Shown here: one piece after another, positions 39,452-47,351 of the stretch
Layout of the letters: each line of letters opens with the position of its first letter
Position numbering within the stretch: position 1 is the stretch's first letter
Source: Lachnospiraceae bacterium
GTDB taxonomy: Bacteria > Bacillota > Clostridia > Lachnospirales > Lachnospiraceae
Assembly: GCA_017427685.1 (NCBI GenBank)
Contig: JAFRSH010000006.1
Location: 1-64,000 of the forward strand
Reading direction: 5' to 3'
DNA: 64,000 nucleotides
Program-made: the position numbers and the translations under genes
The notes under the pieces: model-generated
What the model was told of the DNA's origin: nothing
Database searches by the model: none
Seen by the model: only the letters and a program-made list of their open reading frames with translations

Positions 39452-41709
39452 CAAGCTTCCTTTTTGAACTTCTTCTGAAGTGTGTACCAAAGTCCGCCGG
39501 TCAGGCAGATTGATGAGAATGTACCCGCAATGATACCAACGATGAGCGGGATCGCAAACTCTTTAACCGAAGTAGCACCCATGATCGCAAGGAAAAGAAC
39601 TGCGATGAAAGTTGTGAGTGAAGTATTGATGCTTCGGCTGAAGGTCTGAGTGATACTCTTGTCAACGATCTCGGCGTTGGTGTAGCGGTTATGGTTCTCG
39701 GCAAGGTTCTCTCTGACACGGTCAAAGATAACGATCGTTGCGTTGATCGAGTAACCGACGATAGTAAGCAGACATGCGATAAATGTGTTACCTACCGTGA
39801 TACCTGCGGAATCGATAGCGTAGAGAGCCACAACGATAAGTACGTCATGGATGAGCGCAACAACCGCAGCAACGGCGAAGTTGATGTTACGGAATCTGAT
39901 CCAGATGTAAACCAGCATGCAGATCGTAGCAACGATGACAGCAACAAGTGCGTCACGCTTCATCTCACCGCTGACTGTGGAACCTACCGATGTGGTTGAA
40001 AGGTTCTCATCGGTGATACCGAACTCGTCTTCAAATGCCTTGGTAAGGAGTGCTCTGTTCTCTGTCGAAAGCTCCTTGGTCTTGACTGTGATCATGTTCT
40101 CGCTTGATACTGTCGAAAGCTCTGCCTTCTCGTTGACTGTATCGAGAACGAGCTTCTCGATCCTGCTCTGGGCATCAGCGGGGATTCCGTCATCAAATGT
40201 GATCGATGTTGCGGTACCGCCTGCGAAATCAAGGCCGTAGTTGAAAGGTGCGTCATACTTCGAGTAATTCATGCATACTCCGACGATACCGACGATGATG
40301 CATGCCGCAGATACGCAGAGGAACTTAGGGAAGTGCTTAACGAAAGGCTTAGCGGGCTTGTCCTTCTTGGAGCCGTAGAGCGCGATCTTGTTGCATCCGA
40401 TATCGTGGAAGCCTCCAAGGATGAACTTGGTAACAAGAAGTGCCGTGAGCATCGAAAGGATAACACCGATTCCGAGAGTCTGGGCAAATCCGACTACTGT
40501 TCCGGAGCCGAGTGCGAAAAGCACGATAGCTGCAATGATGGTTGTAACGTTACCGTCCACGATAGCCGAAAGAGCCTTGTGGAAGCCGACCTTGATGGCC
40601 GATCTTACAGTCTTGCCGGAACCGATCTCCTCACGGATACGTGTGAAGATGATGACGTTCGCATCGACGGCCATACCTACCGAAAGGATGATACCGGCGA
40701 TACCGGGCAATGTAAGTGTTACGTTGAATACATTCAGACAGATGATCATGAGCTCAATGTAGAACAGGAGCGCAAGTGCGGAAGCGAGTCCGGGGATCCT
40801 GTAGAACGCGATCATGAACACGATGATAAGGATGAAGCCGATAAGACCGGCGATAAGGCTTGTTGTAAGTGCGTCAAGACCGAGCTTAGCGCTCTCAACG
40901 TAGTAACGAAGTACGGAAAGCTCAAGAGGAAGAGCACCGATCCTGATCGTTGTAGCGAGGATGTTTGCTTCCTCGTAGGTCTTCTGACCTTCGATCTGAG
41001 CCTTGCCGTCTGTGATGGCCGACATAACGCCGGGTGCGCTGACCACTTCATTATCATAGATGATGGCGATGATGTTGTGGAGATCGCCTGTCGAGTAACC
41101 TGCACAGTAGCCTGTAGCTGTAGCGAATCTGGATGTTCCGGGGCCGTTAAAGCTCAGTGAAACAACATTCATACGACGACCGATCTGGTCTGTAACGATC
41201 TGAGCGTCAGCACCGCTGATGTGAGAACCGTCGACAACAACGTCACCGTCCGCAATGATCTCATCCATGGATCTTGCAAGAACGTACTTTGTCTCGCCGC
41301 TCACGGGATCCGTCGATGTGGAGATATTTGCAACTCCCTTGTCGCTCATACCGTAAACGAAATAAATGTTACCTGCATCGCCGAGCTGCTCGAGTACTTC
41401 ATCGGCATCGGTGATGTCGGGGATCGCAACGGTGATACGACGATCGCCCTCGGGATAAACCTGAGCCTCGGTACTGAATGCTTCAGCACGCTTCTGCATC
41501 TTGTAAACTGTGTCATTAAGCTCGTCAGCGGTAGGATCTTCCTTCACTGTTTCGTAAGTGATGCTGACTCCACCCGCAAGGTCGAGACCGAGCTTTACAT
41601 CTCTCGCCGACATTGCATGATCCTTGTTGACTCCGACCAGCGCTACGACACCGAGTATCGCGATGACGATGATTGCCGCGAGAAGCTTGATATACCCTTT
41701 ACCTTTCAT
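39451..41709 (-). CDS. secDF: SecDF fusion protein-export membrane protein
   Basis: 752 residues from ATG 41709 with GGAGG upstream; an in-frame TTG four codons earlier lacks a site. The N-terminal half is SecD: TM1, DLAGGVSITYE, the P1 domain, then the five-TM block with GIAGIILSVGMAVDANVIIFTRIREE. The C-terminal half is SecF: TM, LDFAGGTATSITF and the IGYSINATIVIFDRVREN block. The fusion uses proton motive force to help complete SecA-driven export. Fusion of D and F is frequent in Firmicutes. First gene of the unit with recJ. Confidence 0.96.
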   Translation of the reverse strand: MKGKGYIKLLAAIIVIAILGVVALVGVNKDHAMSARDVKLGLDLAGGVSITYETVKEDPTADELNDTVYKMQKRAEAFSTEAQVYPEGDRRITVAIPDITDADEVLEQLGDAGNIYFVYGMSDKGVANISTSTDPVSGETKYVLARSMDEIIADGDVVVDGSHISGADAQIVTDQIGRRMNVVSLSFNGPGTSRFATATGYCAGYSTGDLHNIIAIIYDNEVVSAPGVMSAITDGKAQIEGQKTYEEANILATTIRIGALPLELSVLRYYVESAKLGLDALTTSLIAGLIGFILIIVFMIAFYRIPGLASALALLFYIELMIICLNVFNVTLTLPGIAGIILSVGMAVDANVIIFTRIREEIGSGKTVRSAIKVGFHKALSAIVDGNVTTIIAAIVLFALGSGTVVGFAQTLGIGVILSMLTALLVTKFILGGFHDIGCNKIALYGSKKDKPAKPFVKHFPKFLCVSAACIIVGIVGVCMNYSKYDAPFNYGLDFAGGTATSITFDDGIPADAQSRIEKLVLDTVNEKAELSTVSSENMITVKTKELSTENRALLTKAFEDEFGITDENLSTTSVGSTVSGEMKRDALVAVIVATICMLVYIWIRFRNINFAVAAVVALIHDVLIVVALYAIDSAGITVGNTFIACLLTIVGYSINATIVIFDRVRENLAENHNRYTNAEIVDKSITQTFSRSINTSLTTFIAVLFLAIMGATSVKEFAIPLIVGIIAGTFSSICLTGGLWYTLQKKFKKEA

Positions 41710-41881
41710 GGTATCCTCCAAAATAAATAAAAAAGATTTCTTCCCGGTCTAAAAGACCTCACAAATTGGAATTCTACCATAAGTACTCACAAAGGTAAAG
41801 AAGAATTGTGACATCACGTGGGCAGTCGGTTCCGGCGTGAAATTATAAACAATATTTTATAAAAGTTTTATTCTTTCACAA

Positions 41882-41910
41882 TTGAATACGCATGTGATCT
41901 GTGGTATGGT
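41882..41910 (+). promoter_or_regulatory. candidate promoter of the DegV gene
   Basis: TTGAAT (41882-41887), a 17-base spacer and TATGGT (41905-41910) on plus, about 50 bases before the GTG start. The 250-base gap also contains the divergent secDF promoter region, which I could not resolve. Confidence 0.45.
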
Positions 41911-41962
41911 TATACATGGTTTTGAAAACTACATCATTTAGTTTAAATTACGGAGGCCCCCA

Positions 41963-42838
41963 GTGAGAGATTACATTATTTCCACAGATTCCACGGCTGA
42001 TCTTCCCGACGATTACGTGAAGCAGCACAACATCACCGTTCATCCGCTCTACTACGTTCTTGACGATTTCCAGTACGGCGGCGAGCGCATGATCCCCAAG
42101 CACGAGTTCTACCAGAGGATGCGTGACGGCGCTGTTGCAACTACCTGCGCATCTAACCCCGACGTTGTTTCTTCTTTATTTACACGCGAGGTTGAAGCAG
42201 GCTACGATATCCTTCATATCGGCTTCTCTTCCGCTCTTTCGTCATCGTACAACAACGCTGCGGTAGTATCCCGTGAAGTAATGGAAGCTCATCCCGAAGC
42301 CAAGATCACCGTTATCGATTCACTTGCGGCTTCACTCGGTCAGGGACTCCTCGTTCACTACGCAGTCAAGCTCAAGGAAGAAGGCAAGAGTCTCGAAGAG
42401 GTTGCGGAATGGGTTGAGAACAACAAGCTTCATATCTGCCACCAGTTCACCGTTGAGGATCTCAAGTACCTCTACAGAGGCGGCCGTATCTCCAAGTCGG
42501 TAGCTATCCTCGGAACACTCATAAACGTTAAGCCCGTGCTCCACGTTGACAACGAGGGACGTCTTGTTCCCATGAGCAACGTCCGCGGTCGTAAGAAGTC
42601 ACTCAACACACTTGTTGCAAACATGGCAGCACAGATCGGTGACTACAAGAACGAGATCATCTTCATCGGACACGGCGATTCGCTTGAGGATGCCGAGTAC
42701 GTACGCGACAAGGTTAAGGAGCAGTTCGGTATCGAATCGTTCATAGTCGACTTTATCTCTCCCACCATCGGAGCTCACTCCGGTCCCGGAACGATCGCAC
42801 TCTTCCACCTCGGCGAGTCTAGGATGACAGGCGCCTGA
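41963..42838 (+). CDS. DegV family fatty-acid-binding protein
   Basis: 291 residues, the only protein gene on the plus strand. GTG 41963 follows GGAGG by six bases. DegV-fold landmarks: STDSTADLP near the N-terminus, SSALSSSYNNA (fatty-acid headgroup Ser), IDSLAASLGQG and the C-terminal half with KPVLHVDNEG and GPGTIALF. Proteins of this family bind long-chain fatty acids and act as FakB subunits presenting them to the kinase FakA. No fakA is in the window. Its 3' end overlaps the last 20 bases of the convergent Tad-locus gene. Confidence 0.92.
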   Translation: MRDYIISTDSTADLPDDYVKQHNITVHPLYYVLDDFQYGGERMIPKHEFYQRMRDGAVATTCASNPDVVSSLFTREVEAGYDILHIGFSSALSSSYNNAAVVSREVMEAHPEAKITVIDSLAASLGQGLLVHYAVKLKEEGKSLEEVAEWVENNKLHICHQFTVEDLKYLYRGGRISKSVAILGTLINVKPVLHVDNEGRLVPMSNVRGRKKSLNTLVANMAAQIGDYKNEIIFIGHGDSLEDAEYVRDKVKEQFGIESFIVDFISPTIGAHSGPGTIALFHLGESRMTGA

Positions 42839-43469
42839 GTTGTGCGTTCCTTATACAGACAAAGTCCTTTTCTCCGGTCAGTCCGCTTCCTAAGCGACAG
42901 ACCATACATACAAGCACCGATATCCCGGTGTCGGCCTTATACTCCGTAAGGCCCGTTTGATCAGGCAGGAATACCTCTTTGCCCCGACCGTCCCGTAAAC
43001 GAAACCCACCTTTACTGTGACTGTCGGGGTTTTTGTATGCGTTTCCGACGGTTTCTGCGATCAGGCCGGCAAGCTCGTCCCTGTCCTTCACTCCGCTTTT
43101 CTTCTTCCACGGTTCTCCGGTGCGTGTCGATCTGACGCTTATGTTACCCTCCGGGTCGCACAGCAAAAACGCGGCGGTCATCCCCGAAAGTGTCTCCCTA
43201 AAGACAGAGGCATCCTTTCCGAGTGCGGTCGCCAGCGAATCAAGGAATATCCCTTCGATGAACTCCGCTCCGGGATCGCTTATCCCTTCCCCGTCGATCT
43301 CCAAAAGGCTCAGATACTCACATGCATCATCGACCGCTGCCTCGACAGCGCAGCAGAACCTTTCGTAGGCTCTCGCCGCAGTGCGTTCCTCCCTGATCGA
43401 CAGTTCAGAGACAACAAGCATGGCCCCCAGAAGTATCGCAAGCGTACCCGTTAATATCCAAGCTCTCAT
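42819..43469 (-). CDS. Tad-locus membrane-anchored protein of unknown family
   Basis: 216 residues with one N-terminal hydrophobic helix (about 5-23) and a mixed alpha/beta extracytoplasmic part. The layout resembles the TadE/F-type pseudopilins that end Tad loci, but there is no TadE signature. ATG 43469 overlaps the previous stop (ATGA), so it is translationally coupled. Last gene of the operon: it ends in a TAG inside the convergent DegV gene (20-base overlap), with no terminator visible. Confidence 0.7.
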   Translation of the reverse strand: MRAWILTGTLAILLGAMLVVSELSIREERTAARAYERFCCAVEAAVDDACEYLSLLEIDGEGISDPGAEFIEGIFLDSLATALGKDASVFRETLSGMTAAFLLCDPEGNISVRSTRTGEPWKKKSGVKDRDELAGLIAETVGNAYKNPDSHSKGGFRLRDGRGKEVFLPDQTGLTEYKADTGISVLVCMVCRLGSGLTGEKDFVCIRNAQLRRLSS

Positions 43470-43861
43470 ACAACACTCCGTCTCACACCGTTGACCCTTC
43501 CTGTGCAGATAAAGCTGCGTTCGCTGTTCTTAATCTCGATAACAACCTCGTCCCCGATCCCGAGTTCAAAGAGGTCGTTCTTTGAAACGGTTTCACGGAT
43601 CAGCGTATCACCGAAGAGCACGCCCTCCCCGGAGCTTTTGGCAGAGAGCGAGCAGGCATAGCCACCGGGAAGTGAATTTTCAAACACTCCGAAAGAGGCC
43701 TTCGAGACCTCTCCCATCCTGCATACCGTATTAAGGAAGAAGCGGGCCGTCATCCTGGCATCGTCAAACTCAAGCCTTTCGACATCGGTCCGTGAGATCG
43801 TAAAAAGGCCCGCCGTGAAGATCACCAGGAGGACCATAAGCCTTAAAAAGCCGTCCTTCAA
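43466..43861 (-). CDS. Tad-locus small membrane-anchored protein
   Basis: 131 residues from TTG 43861 preceded by GGGGGTG. One N-terminal helix (about 6-22) is followed by a small domain ending in IGDEVVIEIKNSERSFICTGRV, which looks beta-rich. Its position between other one-helix proteins of the locus suggests a minor pilin or pseudopilin. Coupled to the next gene by an ATGA overlap. No known family recognised. Confidence 0.65.
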   Translation of the reverse strand: MKDGFLRLMVLLVIFTAGLFTISRTDVERLEFDDARMTARFFLNTVCRMGEVSKASFGVFENSLPGGYACSLSAKSSGEGVLFGDTLIRETVSKNDLFELGIGDEVVIEIKNSERSFICTGRVNGVRRSVV

Positions 43862-43865
43862 AAGT

Positions 43866-44057
43866 TCACCCCCGTCCGTCCGGGGTCGTGAGTTCCTCGG
43901 CGGGTGCTTCCGTCAGGAGTCTCTCCAGGCGATCCTCCCTAAAGACGATCCCCCGGAGCCTGTTACGTTCCTTTCCCGCAAACATCAGGACAGAAACAGC
44001 CGCAACAAACAGCACGGCGATAACAGCCGAAATAATAGTTTCTTTGATCGTTCTCAT
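43866..44057 (-). CDS. Tad-locus very small membrane protein
   Basis: 63 residues from ATG 44057, chosen because GGAGG precedes it and it overlaps the upstream stop (ATGA); an in-frame ATG at 44072 would remove that site. One transmembrane helix (about 9-28) and a charged tail (GKERNRLRG, REDRLERLL). The size and the helix near the N-terminus resemble a Flp-type pilin, but the Gly-x-x-x-x-Glu pilin cleavage motif is not seen, so that role is doubtful. Confidence 0.55.
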   Translation of the reverse strand: MRTIKETIISAVIAVLFVAAVSVLMFAGKERNRLRGIVFREDRLERLLTEAPAEELTTPDGRG

Positions 44058-44533
44058 CTTCGGTCCTCCCATCCGATCCTTCGTCCCATACAGATAGTCC
44101 CGTTCGTCTCCCCATGCATGCCGTCACCCCGGTGAGTCAGACGTGAGAAAAAGGAGGGCGAGACGACACGGGCGTAAACCGTCACCGTGTCGCCTTCGCC
44201 AAGATCTATATCTACCAGTTCTGCGAGAATATCATCAGACTGCGGGAAGGTCATGTTGACAAAGTACTCCCCGCCTCCCGGGACAAGACGGCGTATACCG
44301 ATCGTTATCCCGATCTCATAAATATCCGGTTCGCACGCGACCGAAGCGACAAGTCTTTCGACCATTTGACGGCTCACAAGGCGTCTTTCTGCTGCTTCCC
44401 CGACGAATGAAGCGATGTAACACTCGACCCTGTCCGTCGATTCTTCGCAGATATCATCCGCTTTAAGGATCATCGGCAGGATCGTGATCATAAAGACCGC
44501 GAACAATCCGGTTACGTATTTGAGTATCGTCAT
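44054..44533 (-). CDS. Tad-locus protein, possible minor pilin
   Basis: 159 residues from ATG 44533, one base after the previous stop region; further-upstream in-frame starts would overlap the preceding gene by 90 bases. N-terminal helix (about 5-24), then a domain with EVTD-like text (ECYIASFVGEAAERRLVS) and a C-terminal beta segment (GDTVTVYARV). DUF4320-type Tad proteins share this outline; the assignment is tentative. Confidence 0.6.
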   Translation of the reverse strand: MTILKYVTGLFAVFMITILPMILKADDICEESTDRVECYIASFVGEAAERRLVSRQMVERLVASVACEPDIYEIGITIGIRRLVPGGGEYFVNMTFPQSDDILAELVDIDLGEGDTVTVYARVVSPSFFSRLTHRGDGMHGETNGTICMGRRIGWEDRR

Positions 44534-44534
44534 A

Positions 44535-45053
44535 TCATTGCTGTGAGAATGTGATGTTGACCACCATTCCGTTCTGGTTCTTGTATACCTTGCCGACGAA
44601 GGTCGCGGAGGGGTTGATATAGTCATCGTCCGCCGGTGAACAGTTTCTCGCGTCGTAAGGCGACGTCATCGATCCCGATGCCCTCTTGGTCACTGCCGTC
44701 ATGTCGTACGCGGACGCTTCATGACCCGCCCCGGCGTAGGTCGTCCCTCCCGCGGTCGAGGACTTTTGATTGAGCTTGGTCGAGACCGTTACCGAGATCA
44801 CATCACTTAGAGTCATCTTGTCGATAACGTCCCTGACCTTCTCTCCCGAAACGTACAGCCCGTCATAAAGTGTCGCGCTGATCTCGGAGTAATCGCTCAT
44901 AAGCTCCGAGTACTGAGTGTTACCGTCATTGATGGTTCCCTTTGCCTTGGTGACCATATAAAGCGCGATCGCACTGAGGATAAGTGCGATGATCACCACA
45001 ACCGCAAGGATCAATCCTTTGACACTGATCTCTATTCTGTTTCTCTTTATCAT
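44535..45053 (-). CDS. Tad-locus TadE-like pseudopilin, paralog of next gene
   Basis: 172 residues. Begins MIKRNRIE, has one helix (about 13-33), then a coiled region and a Gly/Ser/Thr-rich domain with LYDGLYVSGEKVRDVI and a closing NQNGMVVNITFSQQ. The first eight residues, LYDG.. and the NxNG ending are shared with the 152-residue neighbour, showing tandem duplication. ATG 45053 follows AAAGGAATC. Probably displayed outside the membrane as part of the pilus-like assembly. Confidence 0.7.
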   Translation of the reverse strand: MIKRNRIEISVKGLILAVVVIIALILSAIALYMVTKAKGTINDGNTQYSELMSDYSEISATLYDGLYVSGEKVRDVIDKMTLSDVISVTVSTKLNQKSSTAGGTTYAGAGHEASAYDMTAVTKRASGSMTSPYDARNCSPADDDYINPSATFVGKVYKNQNGMVVNITFSQQ

Positions 45054-45068
45054 AATGATTCCTTTCTT

Positions 45069-45527
45069 TCAAACCTTCGTAAAGCTGATCTCGGTGATGA
45101 TACCGTTCGCGTTCTGTGATACGCTGCCAAGGTACTCGTCCGTCGGGTCTACAGCACCCGGCGCCGTCCCGAGGCCGCTTACCCTCACAAGCTCCTTAAG
45201 ACCCTCACTGTCACTCACAACGACAGACTGTCCCGAATCCGTAATGATCTTCATCACGAACGGGCACGCCCCCGAGGCAGACCCGAAATACTTCCTGCCA
45301 AAGTTGAGTACATCGCCTCCCAGAACCTTCACTCCGTCGTACATCGTCACTGTGCTGTCCCTGACGGTGGCCGTAAGCTCTATCATGTTCTCGTTCACTG
45401 CATCCGAAAGCTTGCGCGCGTTCTCGAACTCCATGACCATGATGCTGACAAAAACGACCGCAACTATCACGCCGGCCGCGAACACAAGCGACTGACCCAC
45501 GACCTCAAACCTGTTTCTTTTTATCAA
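45069..45527 (-). CDS. Tad-locus TadE-like pseudopilin, first of a paralogous pair
   Basis: 152 residues from TTG 45527 after GAGGAGG. N-terminal helix (about 14-33), then MYDGVKVLGGDVLNF and a closing NANGIITEISFTKV that mirror the 172-residue paralog. 15 bases separate it from that paralog. Upstream is a 160-base stretch of small hairpins before the platform gene. Family unknown; role as minor pilin inferred from position and shape. Confidence 0.7.
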   Translation of the reverse strand: MIKRNRFEVVGQSLVFAAGVIVAVVFVSIMVMEFENARKLSDAVNENMIELTATVRDSTVTMYDGVKVLGGDVLNFGRKYFGSASGACPFVMKIITDSGQSVVVSDSEGLKELVRVSGLGTAPGAVDPTDEYLGSVSQNANGIITEISFTKV

Positions 45528-45545
45528 TTTCTGACCTCCTCTTTA

Positions 45546-45671
45546 GATGCGGGTTTCACCCGCATCCCGAGCATTCTTTTGAATGCGGGGGCGGTTCACC
45601 GCTGATTCCTCGCCCCTTCAATTCCCGAAGGGAATGATCTGGGCCGTTAGGCCAAACACTTCAACGAAGTA
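45546..45671. repeat. string of six short hairpins within the Tad operon
   Basis: Consecutive stems with tight loops: GATGCGGGT/ACCCGCATC (loop TTC), GCATTC/GAATGC (TTTT), GCGG/CCGC (TTCA), ATTCCC/GGGAAT (GAA), GGCC/GGCC (GTTA) and CTTC/GAAG (AAC). They lie between the platform and pseudopilin genes (45528-45686), with no T tract, so they may mark an RNA processing or differential-expression point. Confidence 0.6.
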
Positions 45672-45686
45672 TTAAGCTCTCTAATC

Positions 45687-47351
45687 TCACATCATCCCCA
45701 GTGAGTCACTGTAGGTATTGAACATCTCAAGCGATCTTGCGATAAAGGGGACGAGCAGGTATCCGAAGACGACCAGACCTCCCGGGATCACTCCGAGTAT
45801 CCCCGCGAGCATGACCTCATCCTCCAGTTGCATCGACCTGTCGAGTCTCTTCTCCTCACGCATGCCGTCGAGCTCTTCGCTGATCTCGTCGAAGGCGTGC
45901 CCGATCCCGAGCACGTCCGTCATCACGAAGAACCCGGCCAGCCTTTTGAGTGATCGTTCGTTCCCGAAATCAGCCAGATGCGAGAAAGCACGAGTACCGC
46001 AGGTGTTGTAATCCATGATCGTCCTGATGAGTGCTCCTTTTGTCACGGAAGCGAAGCTCATCATACTTTCGAGCATGATCGGAACCGTCATCCCGTTCAC
46101 GTCCTTCTCCATATCGATCACGGTCTCAAACTGCATCACTTCTTCCTTGATCCTGCTGTCAAGGACTGTTCCGAGGATCACAAGCCCCACCGCGGGAGCA
46201 AGCCATCCCATAACGCTCATCAGAAAGATGAACCCTACGTCCCAAAGGTCGATACCTTCCTCAGAATAGCGTTCAAGTCTCGCGCGGAACTCCGCGGCAA
46301 CCGCACTCACACCCTCCTCAGTCCTGATACCGGCCTCACTTATCACATCACGAAGTTCCGATTCGGTGAAGCTTAAAGTTCCCTCAAGTGTGTTGACCAT
46401 CAGGTAGGGGATCACGCGACGTGCGGCGTTGATCTGTGCACTGTCAGCGATCCTTAAGGTGTTCTCGATGTCTGATGTGTCGCAGAGGAGATCATGCTTC
46501 CTGTCCGCGACTCCGAGGACCGTTCCGGCGAAGGTGACCGCAAAGAAAACACCTGCCGCCGCGAAAGACAGGAACCAGACTCTTCCGACACCGACTCTGA
46601 TATCGAGTTTTTCGAGCCGCGTGCGAAGCCGTTTGTTAAAGCCCTTCATGATCCCTTTGGGTGGCCGTAAGGTCCCTGCTCTCCTGCAGACCGCGTAAAA
46701 CCGCTCCCTGAAGCTTACGGGGTCGGCAAGTATCCTGACCCCACCCGCACACAGAAGCGCAAGTGCCGGGATCAGAGCCCGAAGCCAGACCCCTCCCCTC
46801 CCGTGATAAAAGGCTGTGAGAGAAGGGATAGTGTCCATCCCCCAATTACCGAGGAACCTGACAAAAAGGCACGGGATCACGGCAGTCGCCGTAAGACCCT
46901 TAAAGCCGTGTGAACGTCTCGCGAGATGACGCCTTTCTTCCCTGATATCGATCACGATCTTCAGGATCGTCTCACCAAACGAGCCTTTTCTGTTGTCTCC
47001 GTACTCGTCCACCATCCTGCAGACCGAGAGGAGCAGCTTCTCGTAAGGATCCTTTAGTTCAGAGGCGAAACCCTCCACGGTCAGCCCCGCAGTCCTTTCG
47101 TTACCGAAGACGCGGGTCATCCCAAAGGAGAAGTCCCTGACTGCCTTACGCGCCGGACTGAACGAAGCGAAGACTGCATCCGACAGTACTCCGCACTCAC
47201 CGTATCTGTGTCTGAGTTCAAGACAGTATTCCTCAAGCTCCGTAAGGAACCTGACACGCAGCTTGTTCTTTCGTACCGCACGATACGATGAAACCATCAC
47301 AAAGATCACGATCGTAACGGCGACAGCATCGTAAAGTATCGTACTGTACAT
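45687..47351 (-). CDS. Tad platform protein, probable TadB-TadC fusion (T2SSF)
   Basis: 554 residues, roughly twice a single TadB or TadC. The N-terminal half has a TM near residues 5-22 and two more around 150-210 with the basic KIVIDIREERRHLARRSHG loop; the C-terminal half has its own set (about 255-275, 395-420, 525-548) and the T2SSF text ESMMSFASVTKGALIRTI. It would be the inner-membrane platform contacted by the TadA ATPase. ATG 47351 directly follows the ATPase stop with GGAGGTG inside the preceding codons. The gap on its other side holds the six-hairpin string. Confidence 0.78.
   Translation of the reverse strand: MYSTILYDAVAVTIVIFVMVSSYRAVRKNKLRVRFLTELEEYCLELRHRYGECGVLSDAVFASFSPARKAVRDFSFGMTRVFGNERTAGLTVEGFASELKDPYEKLLLSVCRMVDEYGDNRKGSFGETILKIVIDIREERRHLARRSHGFKGLTATAVIPCLFVRFLGNWGMDTIPSLTAFYHGRGGVWLRALIPALALLCAGGVRILADPVSFRERFYAVCRRAGTLRPPKGIMKGFNKRLRTRLEKLDIRVGVGRVWFLSFAAAGVFFAVTFAGTVLGVADRKHDLLCDTSDIENTLRIADSAQINAARRVIPYLMVNTLEGTLSFTESELRDVISEAGIRTEEGVSAVAAEFRARLERYSEEGIDLWDVGFIFLMSVMGWLAPAVGLVILGTVLDSRIKEEVMQFETVIDMEKDVNGMTVPIMLESMMSFASVTKGALIRTIMDYNTCGTRAFSHLADFGNERSLKRLAGFFVMTDVLGIGHAFDEISEELDGMREEKRLDRSMQLEDEVMLAGILGVIPGGLVVFGYLLVPFIARSLEMFNTYSDSLGMM

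Noticed and set aside
43866..44057. Classical Flp major pilin in the Tad locus
   Set aside because: Size fits, but the conserved Gly/Glu/Tyr pilin cleavage motif is not visible and the helix is at the extreme N-terminus.
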